A stretch of DNA of 64,000 nt from Hydrogenophaga sp. PAMC20947 (GTDB lineage: Bacteria; Pseudomonadota; Gammaproteobacteria; Burkholderiales; Burkholderiaceae_C): contig NZ_CP039252.1 in the NCBI RefSeq assembly GCF_004795855.1, positions 1 through 64,000 on the forward strand. The letters run 5' to 3'. Within the stretch, counting starts at the first letter, position 1; every line of letters starts with the position of its first letter. Position numbers and translations under genes: made by a program. Under the pieces are notes generated by a model. That model was not told the origin of the DNA, did not search any database, and worked only from the letters and a program-made list of their open reading frames with translations. This document shows, piece after piece, positions 10,352 to 20,214 of the stretch.

Positions 10352-11017
10352 TCAAGTCAAGGCCATCGCCAGGGCGCTGGCCGGCAGCTTGCGATCAAAG
10401 GTGAGGTTTTGTTCGACATGCATCAGGTGCTCGTTCATCAGGCGCACCGCAAGCGCTTCGTCTTTAGCCGCCAGGGCCTTGACGATTTCGGCGTGTTCTT
10501 CGTTGGAGTGTTCCGCCGCGTTTGTGCTTTGGTACATCAGGGTGATCAGTGCGCAGCGGGAAATCAGCTCGCGCAGCAGCTCAGCCAACACCTGGTTGCC
10601 CATGAGTTCGGCCAGGCGCACATGGAAATCACCGAGCAGCTCGGTACGCCCGGGGATATCCTGGCTGTCGACCGCCTGCTTTTCCTGGGCGACGTGTGCG
10701 CGCAGCGCCTTGATCTTGGCGGGCGTGACTTGCTGTACAAAGGCGCGGGTCATTTCCGCCTCTAACATGCGACGCACGGCAAACACTTGCTTGGCTTCTT
10801 CTACGGATGGCGCGGCGACAAAGGCACCTCGCGCCGGTTCCAGCCGGATCAAGCGGTTCTGAGCCAGCTGGATCAAGGCCTGGCGTACCAGCGTTCGCGA
10901 CACGCCAAAATGATCCGCCAGTTTTTGTTCGGCGAGCTTGGTGCCCGGATGCAAACGGTGTTCGACGATGGCCTTGGTGAGGGACTCGACGATGTGGTGG
11001 GTGCTGGAGGGTTCCAT
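10352..11017 (-). CDS. GntR family (FCD) regulator of urate/purine catabolism
   Basis: A 221-residue FadR-subfamily regulator: N-terminal winged helix (IVESLTKAIVEHRLHPGTKLAEQKLADHFGVSRTLVRQAL begins near residue 9, quoted here only to its HTH core VSRTLVRQAL) and a helical FCD ligand domain (DFHVRLAELMGN near 120, EHAEIVKALAAKDE near 175) with the expected Asp/His metal residues. Start MEPSSTHH at 11017; the frame upstream is antisense to uraH. The perfect palindrome AAAGTGTATACACTTT sits 26 bp before the ATG, so it probably represses itself, the puuE operon and divergent uraH, with a purine intermediate as inducer. That role is inferred from location and the shared sites. Confidence 0.9.
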   Translation of the reverse strand: MEPSSTHHIVESLTKAIVEHRLHPGTKLAEQKLADHFGVSRTLVRQALIQLAQNRLIRLEPARGAFVAAPSVEEAKQVFAVRRMLEAEMTRAFVQQVTPAKIKALRAHVAQEKQAVDSQDIPGRTELLGDFHVRLAELMGNQVLAELLRELISRCALITLMYQSTNAAEHSNEEHAEIVKALAAKDEALAVRLMNEHLMHVEQNLTFDRKLPASALAMALT

Positions 11018-11042
11018 GGATTCATCATATCCAGAAAGCCAA

Positions 11043-11058
11043 AAAGTGTATACACTTT
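11043..11058. promoter_or_regulatory. Operator palindrome between gntR and uraH
   Basis: AAAGTGTATACACTTT, a perfect 16-bp inverted repeat, identical base for base with 13172-13187 (before puuD). It lies 26 bp before gntR and 44 bp before uraH, able to control both directions. Confidence 0.85.
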
Positions 11059-11101
11059 CTGTCGACCGAGCCGATTTATCACCTGCAGAAGGAATACCGC
11101 C

Positions 11102-11455
11102 ATGGGCCTGAGCACCCACGTACTGGACACCATGAACGGCTGCCCCGCCGCTGGCATGGCTGTGGAGCTGTACACCACCGATGGAGAGCAAGCCACGCTG
11201 GTCAAGCGCTTCACGCTGAACCCTGATGGCCGCAACCCGGACGGTCCGCTGTACGACAACGCCAGTCTGAAAGTGGGCACCTACAGGCTGGTGTTCGATG
11301 TCAAAGGCTATTTCGCGGCCAAAGGCGTGGCGCTTCCCGAGCCCAATTTTCTGAACCGTGTGGCGCTGGACTTTGGTGTTGCCCACACCGATCAGCATTA
11401 CCACGTGCCCTTGCTGGTGAGCCCCTGGAGCTACTCGACCTATAGAGGCAGCTGA
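11102..11455 (+). CDS. uraH: 5-Hydroxyisourate hydrolase (HIUase, transthyretin-like)
   Basis: A 117-residue transthyretin-related protein that hydrolyses 5-hydroxyisourate to OHCU, between PuuD and UraD in the urate route. Signatures: GLSTHVLDTMNGCPAAGM at the N-terminus (catalytic His), the internal Arg-containing strand, and the diagnostic C-terminus YSTYRGS with the preceding HYHVPLLVSPWSYS. Start ATG 11102 preceded by AAGGAA. No signal peptide in this start, so cytoplasmic. Divergent from gntR, with the shared operator between them and a strong terminator directly after. Confidence 0.96.
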   Translation: MGLSTHVLDTMNGCPAAGMAVELYTTDGEQATLVKRFTLNPDGRNPDGPLYDNASLKVGTYRLVFDVKGYFAAKGVALPEPNFLNRVALDFGVAHTDQHYHVPLLVSPWSYSTYRGS

Positions 11456-11484
11456 GCCGATATTGCACTGGCGCTGCGCCCGTG

Positions 11485-11516
11485 AAAAGAGGCCCGCGCG
11501 GTGGCGGGCCTCTTTT
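11485..11516. terminator. Bidirectional terminator after uraH
   Basis: A 13-bp stem AAAAGAGGCCCGC (11485-11497) with GCGGGCCTCTTTT (11504-11516) and a 6-base loop. A/T tracts on both sides let it end uraH and the convergent lipoprotein gene. Confidence 0.92.
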
Positions 11517-11547
11517 GACCTTGATCACAGCGCCGGGTGACGTTTGG

Positions 11548-12096
11548 TCACTTGTTGCGTTGGCCTTCGGTCAGGGTGTCGAGCTGGAAATTGCCACTCT
11601 TGTCCCACAGCCAGGTGTCGGTGTAGGTCACGCTGGCCAGGCACGCCGGCGCTGGGAAGGGCGCTGCCGCATACACCGTGCGTTCGATTTCCTTGACCAC
11701 GTCAGGGGCATGTGAGGGCGCGCGCATCCAGTAAAGGTTGCGGACCTGCCCCACGCTGTCGATGCTGATCGCCAGCACGCCCACGGCATGCACGAGGGGC
11801 GGTAGCTGGCCCTTGAAGATGCGGCCACCATTTTTGCCGTAGAGGTGCGTGGCACCATCTCGCCGGTAGTCGCGTGGGGTGCCCGCCTCGGAAACCAGCT
11901 CGGGCATCGGGCCTGCCTGGGGCAGTGGTGCTACCGCGCTTGACGGCGCGGGTTCGGCTGGGCGCGGCGTGGCGACCGGTGCGGCGCAAGAGGCCAGGAA
12001 CACGGCTGAGCAAACAGCGATCCAGGCCAGCGCGCGGTGGGTAACGCCGGATCGGTCGTCAGCCTGCGTGGTCCGGGAGGCAAAGGTGAAATTCAT
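11548..12096 (-). CDS. Putative lipoprotein with TonB-C-like domain
   Basis: A 182-residue protein with a long N-terminal region, a hydrophobic stretch (ALAWIAVCSAVFLASC) ending in a lipobox (LASC, Cys near 37), a Pro/Ala-rich linker, then a compact domain (VLAISIDSVGQVRNLYWMRA, VVKEIERTVYAAAPFPAP) that resembles the TonB C-terminal fold. It is probably an outer-membrane or periplasmic lipoprotein. Conserved but uncharacterised in related bacteria as far as I recall; no specific function can be given. It faces uraH across a shared terminator and seems unrelated to purine metabolism. Confidence 0.7.
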   Translation of the reverse strand: MNFTFASRTTQADDRSGVTHRALAWIAVCSAVFLASCAAPVATPRPAEPAPSSAVAPLPQAGPMPELVSEAGTPRDYRRDGATHLYGKNGGRIFKGQLPPLVHAVGVLAISIDSVGQVRNLYWMRAPSHAPDVVKEIERTVYAAAPFPAPACLASVTYTDTWLWDKSGNFQLDTLTEGQRNK

Positions 12097-12298
12097 GGAA
12101 GCGGTTCTCCGTCTTGAGAAAGGGACCAGACCGGCGTGGTCGGTTCGCCGGATGGCATACGGTAGAGAGCATGCAGTTTATGGTGATTTCGGTCATGGAG
12201 CACGGAAAAGTGGCGGTGATACTTGCAGCAGTTCTGCGGTGCGGTGCATTTGCAGCCTTCTGATGGCAATCTCGCCACACATTTTGAGAGGGTTTGGC

Positions 12299-13153
12299 GT
12301 GTCGGATCTGGCGGATTGGCTGAGTCGATGGACAGGGGCGCCTGCGATGCTGGTGACCGTTGTGGACGCGCAGGGTTCTGTGCCACGCGAGCGCGGGGCA
12401 TGGATGGGCGTGGGGCCCGATGGTCAGTGGGGAACCATTGGCGGGGGCCATCTGGAGTGGGATGCCCTGCGGCAGTGCCGCGAGCGCCTGGCTCAGGGCG
12501 GCGGCACAGGTGGCGAATCCTGGACACAGCGGGTGGCGCTCGGGCCCCGTCTGGGTCAGTGCTGTGGCGGCGTGGTGAGCTTGCGGTATGAAGCGGTCGG
12601 CGGTTGGGACCCCGCTGAGCTTGACCGGCGCTTGAGGCCTCCGGCGTCGCCTGTGGCGCTTTTTGGTGGAGGGCACGTCGGGCGGGCGGTGGTGCAGGCG
12701 CTGACACCGTTGCCTTTTCGGGTCCGGTGGGTGGACAGCCGCGACGAGGCTTTCCCGGACGGATTGCCCGCGCATGTTGAACCCGAGCATTCAGACCCCG
12801 TGCACGGGGCTGTGGCCGACTTGCTGCCCGGCTCAGCGGTTTTGATCATGAGCTTTTCCCATGCAGAGGATCTGGACATCGTCGCGGCCTGCCTGGAGCG
12901 CCAGCGGCGGGCGGACGATCTCCCCTGGGTCGGTCTGATCGGCAGCAAGACCAAATGGGCGACGTTTCGCCACCGACTGGCCGAACGCGGTTTTACAGCG
13001 GGCGAGCTGGCCCATGTCACGTGTCCGATCGGCTTGCCCGGGATTGTGGGCAAGGAGCCTGCCGTCATCGCTGCGTCGGTCGTGGCGCAGTTGTTGCTTG
13101 AGTTTGCTCGGCCCCCGATGGCTCCCCCCGGGGCTGGGTCTTCGGGATTGTAG
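12299..13153 (+). CDS. xdhC: Xanthine dehydrogenase accessory protein XdhC
   Basis: A 284-residue XdhC/CoxI protein, which inserts sulfurated molybdenum cofactor into xanthine dehydrogenase. N-terminal XdhC domain: AMLVTVVDAQGSVPRERGAWM and the Cys pair in LGQCCGGVV; C-terminal Rossmann domain: VALFGGGHVGRAVVQAL, LIMSFSHAEDLDI and GLIGSKTKWATFRHRLAERG. I prefer GTG 12299 because GAGAGG sits about eight bases ahead; ATG 12263 is in frame with no ribosome site. XdhA/XdhB are not in the window, so the xanthine dehydrogenase it serves must be elsewhere. Placed in the urate cluster, upstream of puuD. Confidence 0.92.
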   Translation: MSDLADWLSRWTGAPAMLVTVVDAQGSVPRERGAWMGVGPDGQWGTIGGGHLEWDALRQCRERLAQGGGTGGESWTQRVALGPRLGQCCGGVVSLRYEAVGGWDPAELDRRLRPPASPVALFGGGHVGRAVVQALTPLPFRVRWVDSRDEAFPDGLPAHVEPEHSDPVHGAVADLLPGSAVLIMSFSHAEDLDIVAACLERQRRADDLPWVGLIGSKTKWATFRHRLAERGFTAGELAHVTCPIGLPGIVGKEPAVIAASVVAQLLLEFARPPMAPPGAGSSGL

Positions 13154-13171
13154 GGTGTTCCCTGTTGGCCA

Positions 13172-13187
13172 AAAGTGTATACACTTT
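13172..13187. promoter_or_regulatory. Operator palindrome before puuD
   Basis: Second exact copy of AAAGTGTATACACTTT, 134 bp before the puuD ATG and 18 bp after the xdhC stop. Probable GntR-regulator site giving coordinated control of urate oxidation. Confidence 0.85.
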
Positions 13188-13320
13188 GCGGCATTGGTCG
13201 CAGCGGAGCGGGTGCGCGCGGGAGTCATCCCGGCATTCAATCGCGGCCCTCAGCCGACTCAGAGCGCCCGCGGTGGTGAGTCGAAACGTCCAACGGTTTG
13301 TCCGTTTTTGTTGAGGTGCC

Positions 13321-14517
13321 ATGGAATCCTACCTGTTTGACTGGGCCAACCTGCTGGTTCGCTGGCTGCACGTGATCGTCGCCATCGCCTGGATTGGCTC
13401 GTCGTTCTATTTTGTATTCCTCGACAGCAGCCTCACCCCCCCGGAGGACGAGCAGCTGAAGCGAGATGGCGTGAGTGGCGAGCTCTGGGCGGTGCACGGT
13501 GGGGGCTTCTACCACCCGGTGAAATTCGCGGTTTCACCACCCAAGCTGCCCGAGCACCTCCACTGGTTTTACTGGGAGAGCTATTCCACCTGGCTCTCCG
13601 GATTTGCGCTGTTCCTGATTTCCTACCTCTGGAGTCCCAGCGTTTACCTGATCGATCCGAATGTCATGGCCTGGAGCCCGGCTGGGGCCATCGCCGCGGC
13701 CCTTGGGTATCTGGTGGCGTTCTGGCTGCTGTACGACGCCATCTGCCGAACCCTGGGCCAGAGCAAAAACGGCGATGCCAAAGTGGGTGCGCTGGTGTTG
13801 TTGCTGGTTTGTGTGGCCGCTTATGCCGCGACCCACATGTTCGCCGGCCGCGCTGCTTTCCTGATCGTGGGCGCCATGATCGCCACCGCGATGAGCGCCA
13901 ACGTGTTTTTCTGGATCATCCCGGGCCAGCGCACGGTGGTGGCCGACCTGAAGGCCGGCCGGCCAGTTGACCCTATCCATGGCAAGCGCGGCAAGCAGCG
14001 CAGCGTGCACAACACCTACTTCACCCTGCCGGTGCTGTTCGCCATGTTGAGCAACCACTACAGCTTCACCTACAGCCATCCGCAGAACTGGCTGGTGTTG
14101 ATCGGCATGATGTTCGCGGGCGCGGCCATTCGCCAGTTTTTCGTGCTGCGCCACGGCTTCAAGCTGGGCCGCAACGGCCATCCCTGGCCGTACGCGGCGG
14201 TGGGTTCGGCGGTGTTGATGGCCCTGATCGTCTGGCTCAAGCCGGCGCCCGTGCAGGCTGTGGTGGTGCCGGACGTGGTGGGCTATGCGCAGCTCCAGCC
14301 GGTGGTTGAACAGCGTTGCGTGATGTGTCACGGTGAGGCGCTGCAATCCAAGGGCATTCGGCTCGACTCGGCCGAGGGTCTGAAACAGCACGCCCAAGCG
14401 GTGTACCAGCAGGTGGTCGTGACCAAGATCATGCCGCTGAACAACGCCACCGGCATCACCGAGGCCGAGCGGGCCGTGTTCGCCAAGTGGTTCACCGACG
14501 GCGCAAAGATCGACTGA
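13321..14517 (+). CDS. puuD: Membrane urate oxidase PuuD with C-terminal cytochrome c domain
   Basis: A 398-residue integral membrane urate hydroxylase. Residues 1-310 hold about eight membrane segments of the PuuD/DUF989 family (WLHVIVAIAWIGSSFYF, GGGFYHPVKF, HLHWFYWESYSTWLSGF, RSVHNTYFTLPVLFAMLSNH). The C-terminal 90 residues form a cytochrome c domain with CVMCH near residue 338 and a distal Met (KIMPLNN). It oxidises urate to 5-hydroxyisourate and feeds electrons to the respiratory chain instead of making hydrogen peroxide. GAGG precedes the ATG. It provides the first urate step for uraH, uraD, puuE and allC in this cluster. Confidence 0.95.
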   Translation: MESYLFDWANLLVRWLHVIVAIAWIGSSFYFVFLDSSLTPPEDEQLKRDGVSGELWAVHGGGFYHPVKFAVSPPKLPEHLHWFYWESYSTWLSGFALFLISYLWSPSVYLIDPNVMAWSPAGAIAAALGYLVAFWLLYDAICRTLGQSKNGDAKVGALVLLLVCVAAYAATHMFAGRAAFLIVGAMIATAMSANVFFWIIPGQRTVVADLKAGRPVDPIHGKRGKQRSVHNTYFTLPVLFAMLSNHYSFTYSHPQNWLVLIGMMFAGAAIRQFFVLRHGFKLGRNGHPWPYAAVGSAVLMALIVWLKPAPVQAVVVPDVVGYAQLQPVVEQRCVMCHGEALQSKGIRLDSAEGLKQHAQAVYQQVVVTKIMPLNNATGITEAERAVFAKWFTDGAKID

Positions 14518-14717
14518 ACCTGCTCGCTGGCTTGCGCGCGACACCGCGACCACCTTGGTGTCCTGTCTCGACGCCATGGGGTCAACGAACGGGCCATGCC
14601 CCCAATCCAACCAGGATTTGGCGTGAGCGAACCCGATCATCGGGTGGCAGCAAGGCGGCTTGCCGCCACCCGCATGCGTTACCCTCGGAGGGTCGTTAAC
14701 TTCCCAGAGATGCACCC

Positions 14718-15824
<1,107 letters not shown>

Positions 15825-15837
15825 CCTTGGAACGAGC

Positions 15838-15918
15838 TTCCCCACGCCGCCTTTGGCATTTGCTCCACAAGGGGCGGTGCTGGCAGCCCGGAAAAGCCGA
15901 TTTCGCGGCGTTCTGCAA
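15838..15918. repeat. Interspersed repeat between frmA and fghA
   Basis: Shares CGCCGC, AAGGG.CG.TGCTGGC, GCCCGG.AAAGCCG and CGCGGC in the same order with the element at 10262-10350 (opposite orientation). These are REP-like intergenic elements of this genome. Confidence 0.65.
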
Positions 15919-15966
15919 CACACTTCCTCGCCACATCTCACGCCCCCCCCTCTACCTGTAGGCCCT

Positions 15967-16833
15967 ATGAGCAATACCTTTGAACGTCTTGAACTGATCA
16001 GCGAACACGCCTGCTTTGGCGGTGTGCAGCGCTTTTACAAACACATGTCGGCCGAAGTCGGTCTGCCGATGCGGTTTGGTGTGTTCTTGCCGCCGCAGGC
16101 GCTGGCCGGTGGGTCGGTGCCGATGCTGACGTACCTGGCGGGACTGACCTGCACCGAAGAGACGTTTGCCATGAAGGCCGGCGCGCAGCGGGTGGCCGCC
16201 GAGCTGGGGCTCGCTTTGCTGATGCCCGATACCAGCCCTCGCAACACCGGGGTGGACAGCGAAGACCACCACTGGGATTTTGGCGTGGGCGCGGGCTTTT
16301 ACCTCGATGCCACGGAGACACCATGGTCGGGCCATTGGTGCATGGAGAGCTATCTGCTCAAGGAGCTGCTGCCGCAGGCCGCCGCCGAGTTTGGGTTGGA
16401 CACCACGCGCCAGGGTTTGTTCGGGCACTCCATGGGGGGCCATGGCGCACTCACGCTGGCGCTGAGGCATCCGGGCGTGTTCCGGAGCGTTTCGGCCTTT
16501 GCGCCGATCTGTGCACCCACGCAATGCCCCTGGGGTCACAAGGCATTCACGGGCTACCTGGGGCAAGACGAAAGCACCTGGGCCGAGCACGATGCCAGTG
16601 CCCTGATGGCGGGGCAGGGTGCTGCACCTTACCCGGACGGCATCCTGATCGATCAGGGGCTGGCAGACAAATTCCTCGCCGAGCAATTGCATCCCGAGGC
16701 CTTCGAGTCCGCATGCCAGGCGGCAGGTCAGCCGCTTACCCTGCGCCGGCACGAGGGCCACGACCACGGCTACTACTTCATCAGCACCTTCATGGAAGAC
16801 CATTTGCGCCACCATGCGCTGGCGCTTGGTTGA
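15967..16833 (+). CDS. fghA: S-formylglutathione hydrolase
   Basis: A 288-residue serine esterase (esterase D family) that hydrolyses S-formylglutathione to formate and glutathione. Nucleophile motif GLFGHSMGGHGALTLAL near residue 150; GLTCTEETFAMKAGAQR and MPDTSPR near the start are family marks; catalytic His in GHDHGYYFI near the end. Start MSNTFERLEL at 15967 matches family length; the longer frame goes through the upstream repeat. Works with frmA just upstream. Confidence 0.96.
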   Translation: MSNTFERLELISEHACFGGVQRFYKHMSAEVGLPMRFGVFLPPQALAGGSVPMLTYLAGLTCTEETFAMKAGAQRVAAELGLALLMPDTSPRNTGVDSEDHHWDFGVGAGFYLDATETPWSGHWCMESYLLKELLPQAAAEFGLDTTRQGLFGHSMGGHGALTLALRHPGVFRSVSAFAPICAPTQCPWGHKAFTGYLGQDESTWAEHDASALMAGQGAAPYPDGILIDQGLADKFLAEQLHPEAFESACQAAGQPLTLRRHEGHDHGYYFISTFMEDHLRHHALALG

Positions 16834-16942
16834 CCCTGCTTCGCCTTGTTGAACGAGGGCGCGGAGCGGCAGAGTGTGAGACCCCGCGCTCCGCGAGGGA
16901 TTCATGGGAGCCAGCGCTCCCAGGAATCCTCCATCAGGTGAC

Positions 16943-18634
16943 TTACTGGTTTTGCCAGATCACTTTTTTGCCCGAGGCCTCCCAGGCCTCGTAGTTCTTG
17001 GCGTACAGGTCTTCGATGCGGTTGCGCTTGACCTTGAAGGTGGGCGTGATGATGTCGTTGTCCACCGTCCAGGCCGTGGTGGCCACCACCAGGCATTGCA
17101 GTTGCTCGTGGGGGTCCAGTGTGCTGTTGACGCGCTTGAGGTGGCTGGTCAGGGAGGCTTCGAGCTCGCTGCGAGCGCCGGCATCCGACACGCGTTTGAC
17201 GGCTTCTTCGTTGAGCATCACGATGCCCAGCGGTTGACCGAGGTTGGCGCCACTGACCACGCAGGCCTCAATGGCCTCGTGCATCACCAGCTTGTCTTCG
17301 ATCGGAGCGGGCGCCACGTATTTGCCTTTGCCGGTCTTGAAGAGGTCTTTGACCCGCCCGGTGATGCGCAGCAAACCCTGACCATCGATTGTGCCTTTGT
17401 CGCCCGTCTTGAGCCAGCCGTCGTCGGTCATGGTTTCGCGGGTTTTTTCGGGCTCTTTGTAGTAGCCCTGCATCAGCGCAGGGCTGTGCATCTGGATCTC
17501 GCCGGTTTCCGGATCGATTCGGTGGCCCACGTCGGGGTACACAGGACCGACCGTGCCTTGCTGGTCTTTACCCGGGATGGTGATGTGTGAGAGGGCGAGG
17601 TTTTCGGTCATGCCGTAGCCCTCGTTGATCTGCAGGCCCAGCTTGCTGTACCACTGCAGCAATGCGATCGGCATCGGTGCAGCGCCGCCTGCGGCAAACT
17701 TGCACTGGTCCAGGCCCAGGGCTTTCATCACTTTCTTGCGCACGATGCCCCCGAGGATGGGGATGCCCAGCAAGCGGTTGAGCTTGGCCGGCGGCATTTT
17801 GTGGTGCACGCCCTGCTGGAACTTGACCCACAGCCGCGGTACGGAGAAAAAGATGGTGGGGCGGGCGCGTTGCAGATCGGCCGCAAAGGTGTCGAGCGAG
17901 TCGGCGAAGTAAACATGCATGGCCGTGCGCAGCCAGCCGTGTTCGACCAGCATGCGCTCGACCACGTGGGCCAGTGGCAGGTAAGACAGCATGCGGTCAT
18001 CGGCCGACATCGGAATGCGCTTGATGCCTTTGTCCAGCGCCCAGGCAAAGTTGCCAAAGGAGTGCATGACCCCTTTGGGCATGCCCGTGGTGCCCGAGGT
18101 GTAGATCAGGGTGGCGAGCTCGTCTTCGCCCCGCACCGGCTCGCCTGGCATTGGTTGGGTGCGTTTGCAGATGGCATCCCAGCCTTCGTAGGCCTTGATC
18201 GCATCGGGCGGCGACAGCGGATAGCTGAAGCAGGGCATGTCGGCAGGCACGCCGGGCTTCATGTGCTCCCAGCCATCGAGCTTGCCGACAAAACAGGCCT
18301 TGGCTTCGCTGTGCTCCAGGATCTGGCGAATGGTTTCGGGTGCCAGCGTGGGGTACAGCGGTACCGACACATGGCCTGCCATCCAGATGGCCAGATCATT
18401 CATCATCCACCAGGCGCAATTCTTGGACAGGATCGCGACTTTGGAACCCGGCTCCCAGCCCTGCGACTGGAGGAAGGCGGCCATCCGGCGCACCTGATCA
18501 CCGACTTCGCGCCACGTGTAATCGTTGACGGCACCGTTGCCCATGGGTTGGGTCAGTGCTACCTGATCGGGAGCGGTCTTTTCCCAGTGGTAGAGGCGCT
18601 GCAGGGCAAGGTATTCGTTTGAAATGATGCTCAT
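16943..18634 (-). CDS. AMP-dependent long-chain acyl-CoA ligase/synthetase
   Basis: A 563-residue adenylate-forming enzyme. P-loop TLIYTSGTTGMPKGVMHSFGN near 185 (core YTSGTTGMPKG), A5 motif EGYGMTEN, A7 LKTGDKG, A8 hinge GRVKDLFKTGKGKYVAP, A10 lysine region near the end (KVKRNRIEDLY). The order and length fit long-chain fatty acyl-CoA ligases (FadD/ACSL type with the FKTGKGKYVAP linker). Start MSIISNEYL at 18634. It stands alone, convergent with fghA; substrate chain length cannot be read from the sequence. Confidence 0.92.
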   Translation of the reverse strand: MSIISNEYLALQRLYHWEKTAPDQVALTQPMGNGAVNDYTWREVGDQVRRMAAFLQSQGWEPGSKVAILSKNCAWWMMNDLAIWMAGHVSVPLYPTLAPETIRQILEHSEAKACFVGKLDGWEHMKPGVPADMPCFSYPLSPPDAIKAYEGWDAICKRTQPMPGEPVRGEDELATLIYTSGTTGMPKGVMHSFGNFAWALDKGIKRIPMSADDRMLSYLPLAHVVERMLVEHGWLRTAMHVYFADSLDTFAADLQRARPTIFFSVPRLWVKFQQGVHHKMPPAKLNRLLGIPILGGIVRKKVMKALGLDQCKFAAGGAAPMPIALLQWYSKLGLQINEGYGMTENLALSHITIPGKDQQGTVGPVYPDVGHRIDPETGEIQMHSPALMQGYYKEPEKTRETMTDDGWLKTGDKGTIDGQGLLRITGRVKDLFKTGKGKYVAPAPIEDKLVMHEAIEACVVSGANLGQPLGIVMLNEEAVKRVSDAGARSELEASLTSHLKRVNSTLDPHEQLQCLVVATTAWTVDNDIITPTFKVKRNRIEDLYAKNYEAWEASGKKVIWQNQ

Positions 18635-18869
18635 CGTTGTTTTCCCAAGGCAATAATTCCCCACTTTAGCCAAGCCGCGCCCGAGGTGTTACAGGGTTTC
18701 ACCTTGGCTGGCCAGGTGGGCGCCAGGGCCGGCCGGTCCGGGCCGCGCCCGGGCAAGCTATTGAACCTGTCTCGAGGGTGACGGATGCAGCTGGCCGATC
18801 CTGTATTGGTGGTGCCACAGGGTGCCGCGGAGCAGGTGGGCTTGCCCTGCCTTGGCGTATGCTGGCGCC

Positions 18870-19595
18870 ATGAATGAACAAGCTTTGGACGTGATTGAGA
18901 TGCTCACTGGCGGCGACGCTGCTGCCTTGCCGGTGGCCAGCGTGGTGGTTTTGCATGGCCTGGGTGCAGATGGTCGCGATTTTGTTCCGATCGTTCAAGA
19001 ACTCGATATGAGCCCGATTGGGCCCGTGCGGTTTGTGTTCCCCAGTGCGCCCGTGCGGCCGGTGACCATCAACGGCGGCTACGAAATGCGGGCCTGGTAC
19101 GACATTTTTCCGCCCGGTGCGGATCCGAATACCCCACGCTCTGAAGATGAGGCGGGTTTGCGCCAGTCGGCGGCCATCGTGCAACAGCTGCTGGACCGGG
19201 AGGTTGAGCGCGGCGTGGCCTCGCACCGCACCGTGCTCATGGGATTTTCCCAGGGCTGCGCCATGGCCTTGATGGCAGGTCTGCGCGCGCCAAATCGGCT
19301 GGCGGGCATCGTGGGCCTTTCGGGCTATCTGCCTTTGGCCGATACCGCTCTGGCCGAGCGCCACCCGGCCAACCACCACACCCCTGTTTTCATGGGCCAT
19401 GGAGAGCAAGATCCCGTGGTGGAAATTGGCCGAGGCGAAGCCTCTCGTGATGCCCTGCTTGCCTGGGGGCAGGCGGTGGACTGGCACAGCTATCCCATGG
19501 AACACTCGGTGTGTGCGGAGGAAGTGTCGGATTTGAACCGCTGGCTGTTGCGTGTGTTGGCGCCAGAGGGCGCCAACCCGACCCCGCCAGCATGA
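18870..19595 (+). CDS. Carboxylesterase/phospholipase of the EstB (acyl-protein thioesterase-like) family
   Basis: A 241-residue alpha/beta hydrolase. VVLHGLGADGRDFVPIV forms the oxyanion loop; nucleophile GFSQGCAMA near residue 122; Asp in GHGEQDPVV and His in YPMEHSVC complete the triad. The set matches bacterial EstB/APT1-type esterases, usually active on short acyl esters. Start ATG 18870, with no strong ribosome site seen. Divergent from the acyl-CoA ligase, which might point to lipid-related metabolism, but that is weak. Confidence 0.9.
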   Translation: MNEQALDVIEMLTGGDAAALPVASVVVLHGLGADGRDFVPIVQELDMSPIGPVRFVFPSAPVRPVTINGGYEMRAWYDIFPPGADPNTPRSEDEAGLRQSAAIVQQLLDREVERGVASHRTVLMGFSQGCAMALMAGLRAPNRLAGIVGLSGYLPLADTALAERHPANHHTPVFMGHGEQDPVVEIGRGEASRDALLAWGQAVDWHSYPMEHSVCAEEVSDLNRWLLRVLAPEGANPTPPA

Positions 19596-19670
19596 AGGTG
19601 CATCTGCCGCGTTGAGGCTTGGGTGCATCGAGGTTTGACGTGTTTTTCAACCTGATCCAAGGAGTTGACT

Positions 19671-20021
19671 ATGGCTTGGCACACCGTCTGCAAAATCGAT
19701 GACCTGCCGTTGGGCAAGATGGCTGCCCACACGGCCGGGGCGACCAAGGTGGTGGTTTACCACCTGGGCGAGGGCTTTTTCGCCACCCAGTCGCAGTGCA
19801 CCCACACCTTCGGGCCGCTGGGCCGCGGAAAAATTGTGGACGACTGCAAGGTGCAGTGTCCCTTGCACCGCGCGCGGTTCGATATCCGCACGGGTGAGGT
19901 TGTCGATTGGGCCAGTTTTCCACCAGGGATCCAGTTGCTGAACGTGATCCGGGGGGAGAAAGCGCTCAAGACCTACCCGGTGCAGGTGAAGAAGGGCGAT
20001 GTGCAGGTGCGCATCGATTGA
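19671..20021 (+). CDS. Rieske [2Fe-2S] ferredoxin-like protein
   Basis: A 116-residue soluble Rieske protein. Cluster ligands: Cys-x-His in QCTHTFGPLG and Cys-x2-His in QCPLHRARFD, 15-20 residues apart, as in NirD/biphenyl-type ferredoxins. No signal peptide or membrane segment, so a cytoplasmic electron carrier. GGAG lies seven bases before ATG 19671. The partner oxygenase or reductase is not in the immediate neighbourhood; an SDR follows about 190 bp later. Confidence 0.92.
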   Translation: MAWHTVCKIDDLPLGKMAAHTAGATKVVVYHLGEGFFATQSQCTHTFGPLGRGKIVDDCKVQCPLHRARFDIRTGEVVDWASFPPGIQLLNVIRGEKALKTYPVQVKKGDVQVRID

Positions 20022-20214
20022 AGGGTGGCAAGGCTGGGCGGGCTTCAGTTTGCAGCACGGCAGGGCGCCCCCCTTTTTTGATCCACGTCAGTAGAGCGCC
20101 AGTTTTGCGGGTGCAAGGCATGCACCAACACGCTGTTCGCCACAGAATGAATATGGACTGTGGTGGCTTGCGGGCGCCATGTCGATTCAGAAACCACCCG
20201 CATCTGGAGGTTCT

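Noticed and set aside
10251..10355. N-terminal extension of puuE
   Set aside because: It reads through the interspersed repeat and is absent from the normal PuuE length; MALYDSTAPYP is the family start.
16905..16922. Small hairpin after the acyl-CoA ligase gene as terminator
   Set aside because: Seven-base stem without any T tract on either strand; not enough support.
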